64,000 nt of DNA from Chryseosolibacter sp964493505 (GCA_964493505.1 CAZBNP010000007.1:1-64000); one strand, 5' to 3'. Shown: positions 1 through 8,602, counted from the first letter of the stretch. Notes: generated from the letters alone by a model not told the origin. A program made the numbers and translations.

Positions 1-56
1 TAGGACACCAGATTTTCATTCTGGTAACACGGGTTCGATTCCCGTACGGACTACCA
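1..56 (+). tRNA. tRNA-Glu (TTC), 3' part
   Basis: Only the 3' part is in the window. The anticodon arm pairs CCAGA with TCTGG around the loop TTTTCAT, whose central bases TTC form the glutamate anticodon. A canonical T-arm (GGGTTCGATTCCC) and a 3' acceptor strand with an encoded CCA end at base 56 follow. The D-arm and 5' acceptor strand lie mostly outside the window. tRNA genes are common integration targets, and the mobile-element debris immediately downstream fits that. Confidence 0.95.
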
Positions 57-98
57 ATAAAGCAGACAAGCCGGCTAACGCTGGCTTGTCGCTTTATT
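56..98 (+). terminator. Stem-loop terminator after tRNA-Glu
   Basis: A long inverted repeat starts at the CCA end of the tRNA. AATAAAGC and GACAAGCC on the left pair with GGCTTGTC and GCTTTATT on the right, with one unpaired A in the left arm. The outer part of the stem is A/T-rich, so the 3' side ends in a T-rich stretch. This fits a terminator for the tRNA transcript; it is read from the sequence only. Confidence 0.7.
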
Positions 99-198
99 GT
101 CCCGGAGCGACCGACGAAAGGAGGCTGCTCCGGACGTCTGCGTTATTTTCTCGCTACCGACCTGCTCACCTTAAAACGACTTACGCCAGGATCACCCA

Positions 199-452
199 TG
201 TTCTCGACCTCTTTATTCATTGAGTTGGAACATGAAGTTCTCAGGAAAGCGCTCCTGGTTACGCTTTACCTGCTCCCTTAGCCGTATTGCCCTCACACCA
301 TAGAGCTCAGACAGGTCGCGGTCCAACATCACTTTCTGTCCCCGGATCAAAAAGATTTTGTTCATCACGATTTCGTCGGGGATGGTAAGATTTTTCGACA
401 TTTCGAGGGTCGGTTAGGTTTATAAAATATAGTAACGCGATTTGACTACCCC
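199..452. repeat. Direct repeat copy 1 (ORF6N gene start plus upstream DNA)
   Basis: This segment is nearly identical to 1137-1393 in the same orientation. The shared part covers the start of the ORF6N gene and about 50 bp of its upstream region, ending at the motif GCGATTTGACTACCCC. The copies differ by scattered substitutions and diverge abruptly on both sides. Sharing of the upstream DNA shows that a piece of DNA was duplicated, not just the coding domain. Confidence 0.9.
213..401 (-). pseudogene. Truncated ORF6N-domain gene (copy 1)
   Basis: The 62 residues match the first 62 of the intact ORF6N gene at 808-1341 with very few changes. At the next codon the intact copy has AAA (Lys) and this copy has TAA. 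Weak similarity continues for a few codons past the stop and is then lost. ORF6N is a DNA-binding domain found in phage and mobile-element proteins. I infer a dead duplicate; a free-standing 62-residue DNA-binding peptide cannot be excluded because the promoter region is conserved too. Confidence 0.75.
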
Positions 453-547
453 CAAGGATGGAACTTCCTGAGCTGTTCTTTCAGATCTTCCAGGTGTGTC
501 GCCTGATACCGCTCGGTGCTGCTGACGTATTTGTGTCCAGCGTAGCA
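446..547 (-). pseudogene. Tyrosine recombinase C-terminal fragment
   Basis: Read on the minus strand, this short stretch encodes GHKYVSSTERYQ followed by about 20 charged residues and a TAG stop. Gly-His followed by a Tyr is the typical C-terminal signature of tyrosine recombinases, here with the catalytic tyrosine in STERY. Nothing upstream continues the gene. The stop codon lies within the last bases of the direct repeat, so the repeat edge and the end of this gene coincide. Confidence 0.65.
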
Positions 548-597
548 GAAGATAAGGCCGCTAAATGGAGGAATAGCCACAAAAACTTGGCACTCTA

Positions 598-738
598 TCA
601 GTTCACCTGCCGATCGTCCACGTAGTGTAGCTTTTTACCGGCAAAGTCAATCATCCCCAGATTGATATGTGCGGCCTCGCCATGTGCTGCGTGAAGCGTT
701 GGGGCAAAAACCGTGACAGAAAAAAACTTACCTGCCTG
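598..738 (-). pseudogene. Unrecognised protein C-terminal fragment
   Basis: A minus-strand reading frame of about 46 codons ends at a TGA at 598-600. Its translation (for example HINLGMIDFAGKKLHYVDD) looks like real protein, but it has no clear start. Upstream it runs into a palindrome-bearing stretch (CTGCCTG ... CAGGCAG) near 741-775. I do not recognise the family. It lies downstream of the ORF6N gene on the same strand and is probably another element remnant. Confidence 0.35.
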
Positions 739-807
739 CGCGCGTTGGCACTGCGCTCCGGCAGACAGGCAGAAGGGTCGGCTGTGCGTGGGAGTGCGGT
801 GGATGCT

Positions 808-1341
808 CTAACCCTGTTCGTCTTTGCGTTTAAATCCGACTTTGGGCATCGGCTCGGTCTTTGGATTCAGTAGTTCTCTCAGGTATTTGAAGATTAGCTT
901 AATGTCATCGTCGTGGCTTACGACTTTCTTCTCGAGTTGTTCGAGCTTTAATAATACGTCTCTGTGCATCAGAAGCATCTCTCGTAGTTTCACAAAGATC
1001 TCAATGATGCGTATGCTCATCGTGATAGCCTGTTCGCTTTTCAACACATTTGCCAGCATGAGAACCCCGTGCTCTGTAAAGGCATATGGCAATGATCCAC
1101 CCAGGTGCTGCTTTGAAGGTATCGCATTTTGCGATACCATGATTTCGACTTCTTTTTCAGTGAGCTGGAACATGAAGTTCTCAGGAAAACGCTCCAGGTT
1201 ACGCTTTACCTGCTCCCTTAGCCGTATTGCCTTCACACCATAGAGCTCGGACAGGTCGCGGTCCAACATCACTTTCTGTCCCCGGATCAAAAATATTTTG
1301 TTCATAACGATTTCGTCGGGGATAGTAAGATTTTTTGACAT
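808..1341 (-). CDS. ORF6N domain-containing protein
   Basis: This 177-residue protein starts with an ORF6N domain (about residues 8-95), recognisable from the segment RGQKVMLDRDLSELYGV and from AFTEHGVLMLANVLKSEQA. A helical, probably coiled-coil C-terminus follows (about residues 110-160, rich in Leu, Lys and Glu). ORF6N proteins occur in phages and mobile elements and are thought to bind DNA; the exact role is unknown. The gene is intact, whereas the nearby copy at 213-401 is broken by a stop. Its upstream bases belong to the duplicated segment, so both copies carried the same promoter region. Confidence 0.85.
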   Translation of the reverse strand: MSKNLTIPDEIVMNKIFLIRGQKVMLDRDLSELYGVKAIRLREQVKRNLERFPENFMFQLTEKEVEIMVSQNAIPSKQHLGGSLPYAFTEHGVLMLANVLKSEQAITMSIRIIEIFVKLREMLLMHRDVLLKLEQLEKKVVSHDDDIKLIFKYLRELLNPKTEPMPKVGFKRKDEQG

Positions 1342-1393
1342 TTCGAGGGTCGGTTAGGTTTATAAAATATAGTAACGCGATTTGACTACCCCA
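1137..1393. repeat. Direct repeat copy 2 (ORF6N gene start plus upstream DNA)
   Basis: This is the second copy of the segment at 199-452, and here it is part of the intact ORF6N gene. Similarity begins near the CCATG at 1137 and ends at GACTACCCC near 1392. Beyond that, copy 1 continues into a minus-strand recombinase fragment and copy 2 into a plus-strand one. Confidence 0.9.
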
Positions 1394-1400
1394 AATACTG

Positions 1401-1832
1401 CCACACCAAAGGCTTAGTGATCTGGCTATCTTATGCTTAATGTATGATTCCGCAGCCAGAGTTTCAGAGGTTATCAATTTAACGCCTTCAATGATACGTC
1501 TGGAAAAACCATACACGATCAAACTGATCGGTAAGGGGAATAATGCAAGGATAGTCCCGATGATGGAACCCGATATTGCCATTCTGAGGCAGTACATGAC
1601 AAACAACAAGTTGCTTGACAGTAATGTTGATCAAAACCATTGTTCTATAATGCCCGCAAGGAGAAGCTGACCCGCTCAGGACTTCATTATATCCTTCAAT
1701 GTTATGCCGGTATTGCCAGAAAGCAAGCTGCTAACCTCATTCCCGTTCGACTGAGCTGCCATTCGCTTCGCCATTCAAGGCATTTCATCTACTTCAAGCC
1801 GGAGTGAACCTGATTTATATCCGGGATATTCG
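1401..1832 (+). pseudogene. Frameshifted tyrosine recombinase (integrase)
   Basis: The catalytic domain of a XerC/XerD-type site-specific recombinase can be followed through three frames. The first frame carries YDSAARVSEVINL, with the arginine of box I. The second, after a one-base loss near 1640, carries LFYNARKEKLTRSGLHYIL and CHSLRHS, the H-x-x-R box. The third, after another one-base loss near 1777, carries FHLLQAGVNLIYIRDI. The expected GH and catalytic Tyr segment is missing after 1832, where unrelated sequence begins. The N-terminal domain is absent too. The gene cannot make an active enzyme. Confidence 0.85.
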
Positions 1833-2036
1833 CTTGATCCGGCAACCAAGATTGACCTCAAGGTATTCCACGCGGAGATATTGAACGATCACGCAGCCCT
1901 TAAAAAGGAAGATGAAGGTTACTGCCCCATCCCGTCCGTGAGGCGGGTCAGTGCCTCTGAGATACAGCAGAACTATTTGAAGATAAAGGAAGGCGTTCAA
2001 TTCATTATCAATGATCGATTGGCCGATGCCACGTAA
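1833..2036 (+). pseudogene. Unrecognised gene fragment upstream of rteC remnant
   Basis: An open frame of 67 codons follows the broken integrase directly and ends in TAA at 2034-2036. It has no start codon of its own at the junction. The translation is charged and protein-like (it includes RVSASEIQQNYLKIKEG), but I do not recognise it. It ends 18 bp before the start of the rteC-like gene, so it is probably the 3' end of a gene that once preceded rteC in an operon. Confidence 0.4.
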
Positions 2037-2054
2037 CCTCAAAATATCAACACT

Positions 2055-2861
2055 ATGGGTATTATTACATTTTCCGAGGAACTCCAACAGCGACTCAAAG
2101 CCATAGGCGATCTCGATTCCGGCGAAGGGGACTTGCTCCGGGTGGGGAAGGCGGTTTCGGACATCAGGGAGATCATCTCCGAATTAAAACAATTTACCGT
2201 TAAGTATTCCTTCAGGGACGTGGATGAGGAGGTACAGTTCTTCAAGGAGGTGAAGCCTGTATTCCTGAGTCAGTATACTTACTACCGGAAGATGTTCTCC
2301 GTACTGTTTCATAATTCTTTCCAGGACCGTGAAGGGCAAATTCATAATTATTACAAAGTTCTGAAAAAGCTCCAGGCGTTTTCCGTCAGAAACCAGACAT
2401 TTTGTGAATACTGCATGTCGGGGGCCACCTACCTGGATCAAAATTACTTCACGAGGAAGGCGCAGACGCCTCCCGCTGTCGCGCTTGATGAGAAATTTTC
2501 AACCGGATATGATCTCAAGCTGTCAAAGATTCTCGCCCACGAATTAATGAAGGGGTATATCATTGATGCCCTCCGGAAATTACGGGAAAATAAGGCCTCT
2601 CCGGCTGGAATGGACCTGACTTGAACGGATTCAAAAGTTTCCCTCATCGAGCTTATCTACGCCCTCCACACATCCGGGGTGTTCAACCACGGAAAAATCG
2701 ACCTGAAACAGATTGTAAGATGTTTCGAAGAGCAGTTTTCCGTTGAGTTGGGGAACTATGCCAGGGTATTCTCAGAGATTCGGATTCGAAAGAGCGGGCA
2801 GACGAATTTTCTGAATCACTTAAGGGAGAGGCTGGTGAGGTTGCTAGAGGTTACGGATTGA
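2055..2861 (+). pseudogene. rteC: RteC-like regulator with one in-frame stop
   Basis: The frame encodes an RteC-family protein of about 268 codons. Residues 56-85 carry the characteristic FFKEVKPVFLSQYTYYRKM segment. The C-terminal half (ELIYALHTSGVFNHG, then LGNYARVFSEIRIRKSGQT) is also typical. RteC controls excision of Bacteroides conjugative transposons such as CTnDOT. At 2622-2624 a TGA interrupts the frame at a place where family members usually have TGG (Trp, in LTWTDSK). Before and after it the same frame is intact. One substitution therefore appears to have inactivated the gene, and recently. A sequencing error or readthrough cannot be excluded. Confidence 0.85.
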
Positions 2862-3859
2862 TTGATCGCAAGAACAAAAGTTAAGCTGAGTATTTCTTCC
2901 GCGAAATATATTTTGCTTGAATCGTGTCATTGGCGCTGGAACCCTTTGACTGGACTGGGTTCTGTGGTCCACCAAAATCACCCTTAGGGAGTTCGCCCAA
3001 AGGTTACGTTACCTAGAAAGCCTTTTAGAGGCGGCGAAGAAATAATTTTTCATTTTGCGGGTCCTAGTCTTATTCGGTGCTGGTGCACATTCCTCTGCCC
3101 ACCGCTTGTTTCAGATGCGAGACGACTGAGTTATTCTGAATAATTTGTGCTTAGAAAGAAAGTTCCTTAGGGGAGTAGTTTCCAGTTTCTCGCGTGTTGT
3201 TTGTCTACAGGAAAGGCGGGGCCTTAAAAAATCCAATACAAAAATGCAGAAATATCTGGCTTGTAGACTTGAATTTTCTAAATTCTAGTGCTCGTGACGG
3301 CAGAACTTTCCTTTGAGTGCAAGGAATTGCAAGGCGAATGCGTGAAGCTAGCTCTCTTATAAAAAAGAAGAGAGATGGGGTGGGAAAATTAATTTGAGAG
3401 GCGAGCGTTACCATCGCACTATTCGAAAGGTTTTCGCCCGGTTAGAATTTCCTTTGATGTTTACTACAAATATGACGAGAAAATCGAAAACCATTTAGCA
3501 TTTGTATAGTTCACTTGGCTTGCTTATTATCAACTAGTTATGGTGATACCGCTAAAAAAAAACCTTAATTGTCCTTTAAACTCATGTTCAATAAAATGTG
3601 TCTAATAGTTTAGATGAATAGATTCTTTTAGAAATAGTAAGCAACAAATTAGTGTATTAGCGCATATACTTGTTTCAAACTGCCATCATATCGGTCATTT
3701 GTAGCAAGGTTCGTAGGACACCGTCGATTAGGAGGGATGGAACATTTGTGTACTGTTACGACCTCGTACGAGGCCAAAGCAAATGGAAAATTAGCGATAG
3801 TATTCAGAAGGAAAGAGATTTCAATCGCAGCATGTATCAAACTCTAAACCAATAAGTGT
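2862..3859. other. AT-rich stretch without a convincing gene
   Basis: About 1 kb with visibly lower GC than the rest of the window, especially after 3400. A 26-codon frame at 2965-3045 (including LREFAQRLRYLESLLEAAKK) looks like a protein tail, and a 61-codon frame at 3670-3855 runs up to the next gene; I recognise neither. Codon choice and the absence of family motifs argue against functional genes. It is most likely eroded element DNA. Confidence 0.5.
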
Positions 3860-4186
3860 ATGAAAACCATAGCACTTTTTATTTTTTCTATTGGACTATA
3901 TGCCTTTAGTTGTGACAATCAAACTCCGATTAGTACGATAGACTCCGAGGGACAGAGTGAAGTATCAGGTATCGTCGTCTACGCCGGTGACCCCGCTGTA
4001 GACGGTTGTGGATGGCTAGTTCAGCATCAAGAAAATGTGTACTCACCAATCAACTTAGATCCTAGTTTTAACATAGATAGTCTTAAGGTAATACTCAGCT
4101 TTAAAGTCCTTGACTCTACATGGAAATGTGGCTGGAGGGAACCCGGCTACAAGCGAATAGAAATTTTGAATATAAAGAAACAGTAA
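3860..4186 (+). CDS. Small secreted lipoprotein, unknown function
   Basis: A 108-residue protein. The N-terminus MKTIALFIFSIGLYAFSC is a short lipoprotein signal with a cysteine at position 18, so the mature protein should be anchored to a membrane and lie outside the cytoplasm. The mature part has DGCGWLV near residue 50, a Tyr-Ser-Pro-Ile-Asn-Leu stretch near 67, and CGWREPGYKRIEI near the end. This Cys-Gly-Trp pattern is one I associate with small Bacteroidota lipoproteins of unknown role. The gene is AT-rich, sits among element remnants and is probably accessory DNA. Confidence 0.6.
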   Translation: MKTIALFIFSIGLYAFSCDNQTPISTIDSEGQSEVSGIVVYAGDPAVDGCGWLVQHQENVYSPINLDPSFNIDSLKVILSFKVLDSTWKCGWREPGYKRIEILNIKKQ

Positions 4187-4191
4187 CAGCA

Positions 4192-4463
4192 TGAGACTGT
4201 CTTAGCCCCCTGAAAGACTGGACAGAAATTGTAAATCAATTTAGGTACAGTAAATTCAGGAAACAATGTCAAAATCAAGACGACAATTTAGTCCGGAGGA
4301 GAAGCACAGTATCCTCCAGGAAGCAGAGCGGGAGGGCCACAGTGAGACCTGCCGCAAGTATAATTTAGCATCCTCCGTGCTGGCGTATTGGAAAAGGAAG
4401 TACCTGGCCAAGGGAAAGGATGGCTTGAAGCCTGGCGGGGGTCGACCTCAATATTTTTTCTAA
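4192..4463 (+). mobile_element. IS3-type insertion sequence remnant (left end)
   Basis: From about 4192 the sequence reads TGAGACTGTCTTAGCCCCCT and then GAAAGACTGGACAG, which resembles the terminal repeat of IS3-family elements. The start of an OrfA gene follows. Homology stops after the first 60 codons, and there is no OrfB and no right end before the siderophore operon. The element is therefore a one-ended relic. Confidence 0.55.
4266..4463 (+). pseudogene. Truncated IS3-type transposase OrfA
   Basis: The 65-residue product begins with the helix-turn-helix part of an IS3/IS911-like OrfA protein: RRQFSPEEKHSILQEAEREG followed by a recognition-helix region and a WKRKYLAKG segment. OrfA proteins are usually about 90-130 residues and carry a leucine zipper after this part. 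Here the frame ends within a few codons of GGGRPQ in T-rich DNA. It binds to no visible partner gene and cannot transpose alone. Confidence 0.7.
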
Positions 4464-4792
4464 AAAAGCTATATCATCTATTGATTTAATAGACAAAACG
4501 AGTATGTTTGCTCCTGTAATCACAATCAATTCCCACCAGGGTTGATTTTATACAGGGGAAAGAGAAGAAAAAGGGGGAGATCGTTGTCCGTGCAGGTGTG
4601 TCGCTAGCGTAATTAGTGCGCCAGCGTGGATAAGAAATCGCTCGTGCCTAAACAAATGGCTACCGGATGCACCTGACCGGAACTGGGACTTTTTGGTGGA
4701 AGCTTCCGCGAAAGGTCGGGTGCATACCGTGGCCGCCAATCCAAGGTACACAATAATATCTGCCTGACAAGACAGTAGTGAAATACTTGCGG
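4464..4792. other. Non-coding gap between IS remnant and iron operon
   Basis: I see no gene, tRNA or clear terminator here. A 67-codon minus-strand frame (4548-4751) has no recognisable motif and looks random. The stretch probably marks the junction between element debris and the conserved chromosome, which resumes at the stop codon of the siderophore-interacting protein. Confidence 0.5.
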
Positions 4793-5581
4793 CTACTCAC
4801 CTCGGTGCCGCATGTCGTGATAGACATCTTCATCTACTCCCAGTCGCCAGTAACCCACGGCATGAAGTTCGTGGGCTTGTAATACTGTCTGACGGGTAAT
4901 CAGTTCCCGCATTGCTTTTGTTTCAGTCGATTCCGCCGCCAGCCAGACGTACCGGCTTCCGGTAGCGGGAACCGTGAGTTCCCGGACCGCATCTATCAGC
5001 AGGTTACTTTTACCCGCCGGGGCGCTCCCGCGATGTAACCATGAAACCACTATGCCCGCGGGATGTTGTATAACCTGCTCTTCACGTTCATCCGGCACTT
5101 CTATTAAGGCGAGGCCTTTGGCATGACTCTCCAACTGTTCGAGCATTGAAGCAATCGCGGGCAGTGCAGTATGATCACCGGCGAATAAATACCAGTCTGC
5201 CTGCGGCAATATCTTCACACTTCGCACGGCGATACCGATGCGGTTTCCGGGCTTCACGCGTGCTGCCCATGCGGACGCGGGTCCTTCATCACCATGCAAT
5301 ACAAAATCAATATCCAACGCGCCCTCCCCTGCCTCATAGGCGCGGACAGTGTAAGTGCGAACCAGTGGCTTTACCGCACCCGGCTTATACACGGGTCGTC
5401 CATCTTTTATGACCGGGCATTCCGGTTGATCCTGTCCTTCGCGGGGAAAGAGTATTTTCAGATGCTTGCCCGGAATAAATACGTCCTTTTTGCCTGCGAA
5501 ATTGCCGCCCGTGAAGCGGATGCGACGCATCCGGGGGGTGACGTCCCTATAACTGATAACTTCTGCCATGAATAATTCCAT
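4793..5581 (-). CDS. Siderophore-interacting protein (ferric-siderophore reductase)
   Basis: This 262-residue protein belongs to the SIP/ViuB family of FAD-dependent reductases, which release iron from imported siderophores in the cytoplasm. The FAD-binding domain shows PLVRTYTVRAYE (R-x-Y-T-x-R) near residue 70 and the HGDEGPASAWA signature near residue 97. The NAD(P)H-binding SIP domain follows, with FAGDHTALPAI near residue 135 and a C-terminal YWRLGVDEDVYHD. Length is normal. A second ATG four codons in is an alternative start. It is the last gene of the operon, 17 bp after the transporter ATPase gene, which fits iron release after uptake. Confidence 0.9.
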   Translation of the reverse strand: MELFMAEVISYRDVTPRMRRIRFTGGNFAGKKDVFIPGKHLKILFPREGQDQPECPVIKDGRPVYKPGAVKPLVRTYTVRAYEAGEGALDIDFVLHGDEGPASAWAARVKPGNRIGIAVRSVKILPQADWYLFAGDHTALPAIASMLEQLESHAKGLALIEVPDEREEQVIQHPAGIVVSWLHRGSAPAGKSNLLIDAVRELTVPATGSRYVWLAAESTETKAMRELITRQTVLQAHELHAVGYWRLGVDEDVYHDMRHRGE

Positions 5582-5598
5582 ACTTCCACTGATTATCG

Positions 5599-6381
5599 CT
5601 ACTCATCCACAATCACATGCAGTTGTCCTTTGCTGCAGGGTTCTATACGAGCCTTTACATGGTAGATACGCTCGATGATAGCCGGCGTAAGCGCCTCTTC
5701 CGGTTTACCAAAAGCGGCGATAGCTCCGCGGTCCATTACCGCGAGGTGGTCGGCAAACCGCAGTGCGAGATTGAGATCGTGCAGGATAATGATCACGATG
5801 TTGCCGGAACGAGCGTACGCCTTCACGAGCCTCATTACCTGTACCTGGTGTTGCAGGTCGAGCGCGCTGGTGGGCTCGTCCAGCAACAGGACCCGTGGTT
5901 CCCGCACGATCGAACGCGCGAGGCTCGCGAGCTGGCGTTGTCCACCGGAGAGTTGATCAAGTTGTTCGACAGCAAGATCGATGATACCCACGCGAACCAG
6001 GGTATTCATCGCTACTTCGTGAAGGTCTTTCTGTCCGACGGCAATGTGATCTATCGGCGAGGCTTTCAGCGCGCTCACCACAGACTCGATCACAGTCAGA
6101 CTGACATCGGTGGGCACTGCCTGAGGCATAAACGAAAGCCGGGCCGACCGCCGCAAAATACTCGCGGCCAACAGGTCTTCGTCGCCGAGGGACACTGACC
6201 CGCTTCGTGTCTTCACCAGGCCCGCGAGTGCGCGGAGCAGCGTCGATTTTCCCGCAGCGTTTGGACCGATAAGCGCGGTTACCGTGCCGGGCTGTAACGC
6301 AGGAAGTGACACGTTGCTGACCACAACTTTCCTCCGATACCCTGCTACAATGTTATTTATAGTAAGTGTGGGTGTCATCAT
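5599..6381 (-). CDS. Iron-siderophore ABC transporter, ATP-binding protein
   Basis: This is an ATPase of the FecE/FhuC/HmuV family. Walker A is GPNAAGKST near residue 40, the signature is LSGGQRQLASLARSI near residue 143, and Walker B is VLLLDEPTSALD, followed by the H-loop in ILHDLNLALRFADH. It powers import of iron chelates through the adjacent permease. The first ATG overlaps the permease stop codon (TGATG), which suggests translational coupling; an in-frame GTG lies one codon upstream and a second ATG one codon downstream. The residue after GPNA is Ala rather than the usual Gly, still a workable P-loop (GxxxxGKST). Confidence 0.92.
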   Translation of the reverse strand: MMTPTLTINNIVAGYRRKVVVSNVSLPALQPGTVTALIGPNAAGKSTLLRALAGLVKTRSGSVSLGDEDLLAASILRRSARLSFMPQAVPTDVSLTVIESVVSALKASPIDHIAVGQKDLHEVAMNTLVRVGIIDLAVEQLDQLSGGQRQLASLARSIVREPRVLLLDEPTSALDLQHQVQVMRLVKAYARSGNIVIIILHDLNLALRFADHLAVMDRGAIAAFGKPEEALTPAIIERIYHVKARIEPCSKGQLHVIVDE

Positions 6382-7433
6382 CACTTCCTTTTACTCAAAA
6401 TAAGGGCAACGAATACCGGCACACCAATCAACGCTGTAACGATACCCACAGGCATCACCACGCCTGGCACCAGCGCCTTACTCGCGATGGATGCCAGCGA
6501 CATTATCAAAGCGCCTGACAACATACTGGCAGGTAAGAAATAACGGTGGTCCTCGCCTGTTAACAGTCGTGCAATGTGCGGCCCGACCAGACCGATAAAC
6601 CCAATCGTACCAACGAATGCTACTGCTGTGGCGGCCAGCACGCTTACGCGCAGCAGCGATGTAAAACGAAGTCGCTTTACGTTCACTCCATAACTCCGCG
6701 CACTGTCTTCACCCAATCGAAGAGCTGTCATCTTCCACGATGCGCCCAGTGAAAAGGGTGTTACCGCTGCGAGTACGATCCCGATGATGAATATCTTGTT
6801 CCAATCAGAGCGCGTGAGGCTGCCCATGCTCCAGAAAACCATCTGCTGCAAGGCCTCTGCAGAGGCGATATATTGAACAATTCCCGTAAGGGCATTGAAC
6901 GTAAATACCATAGCGATACCGAACAGTACGATCGATTCAACCTTTGCTCCGCGAAGTCTGGAGAGAAGTTGTAGTAGCAGCATCGAACCAAAAGCAAAGA
7001 GAAAAGCGTTGGTCGCAATCATCCATTCATCCGGTATACCGGGAATACCCAGGTTGAGGATGATAGACAACGCGGCACCAAAGGCGGCAGCAGCCGAAAC
7101 CCCCAGTGTAAAGGGACTGGCCAACGGGTTATTCAGGATCGTCTGCATCTCCGCGCCTGCCAACGACAGCGCGGCTCCTACAAGTATAGCCATCACCGAA
7201 TAGGGAAGCCGGATGTCCCACACAATGACCCTTGTTCCAGGGTCTGCCTGTGACGCATTCACTATGACGCTGATGACGTCTGCAATATTGAGCATGGATG
7301 GCCCTGCCGCGATGTCTGCGCAAAACGCTACGATTACTCCCGCCAGCAATGCCACGAGTAACCATACCCGCCTCCTTACCAGTTTCCTGTATTGAGCATT
7401 AACTACCTCGAAGATTTCTTTCTTGTCGTGCAT
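6381..7433 (-). CDS. Iron-siderophore ABC transporter permease, FecCD family
   Basis: The protein has about 350 residues and roughly nine or ten hydrophobic segments. The conserved FecCD pieces are visible: RLPYSVMAILVGAALSLAGA, then LNNPLASPFTLGVSAAAAFG, and near the C-terminus VGTIGFIGLVGPHIARLL. It forms the inner-membrane channel for ferric siderophores or heme. I place the start at the ATG at 7433; a TTG 13 codons upstream is possible but would add a charged leader without similarity. It lies between the binding-protein and ATPase genes. Confidence 0.92.
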   Translation of the reverse strand: MHDKKEIFEVVNAQYRKLVRRRVWLLVALLAGVIVAFCADIAAGPSMLNIADVISVIVNASQADPGTRVIVWDIRLPYSVMAILVGAALSLAGAEMQTILNNPLASPFTLGVSAAAAFGAALSIILNLGIPGIPDEWMIATNAFLFAFGSMLLLQLLSRLRGAKVESIVLFGIAMVFTFNALTGIVQYIASAEALQQMVFWSMGSLTRSDWNKIFIIGIVLAAVTPFSLGASWKMTALRLGEDSARSYGVNVKRLRFTSLLRVSVLAATAVAFVGTIGFIGLVGPHIARLLTGEDHRYFLPASMLSGALIMSLASIASKALVPGVVMPVGIVTALIGVPVFVALILSKRK

Positions 7434-7489
7434 TATCACCCGGGCGGGAGGAAATATCTGATCCTCCTTCAACGCTCCAATATATATAA

Positions 7490-8602
7490 TTACTTCAACC
7501 CGGTGTTGTACGTTCCGCGAAAGGGAACTGCCAGGAACTTCTCGTTTATGACCTTCAGTGTTTCGTCCAGATCCAGATCCTGAAACAAATCAGGATGAAG
7601 CCACTTGGCCAGCGACTCGGCCGCGATAATATTAAGAGGTGAATCGTAGAAGAGGTGCCACAACCCAAACACCTGTCCGTTCCTGACCGCGGGCAGTGTG
7701 GCCGTTGTGCGACGGCCCGCCAACTGGGCGAGACTCTCTTGCGTATCGGCTTTTGAGATCCCATAACCGATCTGCAGACCGGGCTGGCCGGGCGTAGCGA
7801 TGCCAGTGGCAATGTAGATATCGGGCTGTTGCATAATCACATACTCCATGTTCAGCGTACCGACTTCGCCGGGCAATACATCTGCCCCGATATTGTGGCC
7901 TCCCGCAAACTCTATGAACTCTCCGAGATTGCCTTTCCCTGGTGAACCTACATTCTCGCCGCGGATCATTTCCATATAAACCTTGGGGCGCTTCAAATTC
8001 TTGCTGCTTACTCGTCTTTCAATCTGGTTGAAGCGTTCCTGGTAGAAGCTCACGTAGTCATTTGCCCGCTGCTCCGCTCCCAGTACTTTTCCGAGTATCT
8101 GCATACTGGGAATAGTATTAACAAAGGGGTGCAATCTGAAGTCGACAAAAACGATAGGGACACCCGCTGCCTCCAGTTGCCGGATCACCCCCACTGAACG
8201 CGCATCGGGGCCATGCGAGCCGGCTCCGAAAATGGCAAGGTCGGGCTTTAACGAAATGATCTTTTCAGTAGAGACCGTCTCCTTTCCGCCACCACCGACT
8301 ACCGGTATCTTCATCATCGCCGGAAACCTCCGGGCATATTCGTCAAACAGTAACCCTCCCGATTTCTGAAAATCACCCGTCCAACCCACCACCAGGTCAA
8401 CCGGGTTGTCGCTTAGCAGCGAAAGGGTGATGAGCGCGCGACCTTCGCCTAGAATAACACGCTTGGCCGGTGCTTCCAGTGTAACCTTGCGACCCACTAT
8501 GTCAGTGACGGTTATGGACTGCGCCTGAACCGCACCGCTGGTAACTACGTAAAGGCACGCGATACCTACCAGCACAAACTGCTTAAGAGAAATTTTCATC
8601 AT
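7490..8602 (-). CDS. Periplasmic iron-siderophore binding protein
   Basis: A 370-residue protein with a Sec signal peptide (hydrophobic core then SGAVQAQ). It carries a class III (FepB/BtuF type) binding fold: the first lobe starts with ITVTDIVGRKVTLEAPAKRV, and KIISLKPDLAIFGAG is the usual hinge-proximal motif. It should deliver the ferric chelate from the TonB receptor to the FecCD permease. No lipobox cysteine is present, so it is probably soluble in the periplasm. Two consecutive ATG codons start the gene. The gap to the permease gene is 56 bp. Confidence 0.9.
   Translation of the reverse strand: MMKISLKQFVLVGIACLYVVTSGAVQAQSITVTDIVGRKVTLEAPAKRVILGEGRALITLSLLSDNPVDLVVGWTGDFQKSGGLLFDEYARRFPAMMKIPVVGGGGKETVSTEKIISLKPDLAIFGAGSHGPDARSVGVIRQLEAAGVPIVFVDFRLHPFVNTIPSMQILGKVLGAEQRANDYVSFYQERFNQIERRVSSKNLKRPKVYMEMIRGENVGSPGKGNLGEFIEFAGGHNIGADVLPGEVGTLNMEYVIMQQPDIYIATGIATPGQPGLQIGYGISKADTQESLAQLAGRRTTATLPAVRNGQVFGLWHLFYDSPLNIIAAESLAKWLHPDLFQDLDLDETLKVINEKFLAVPFRGTYNTGLK

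Noticed and set aside
3205..3414. 69-codon minus-strand frame in the AT-rich gap
   Set aside because: No start signal, no motif, unusual codon use; consistent with chance.
3670..3855. 61-codon frame just upstream of the small lipoprotein gene
   Set aside because: It ends 4 bp before the lipoprotein ATG, which suggested an operon, but no family or coding bias could be seen.
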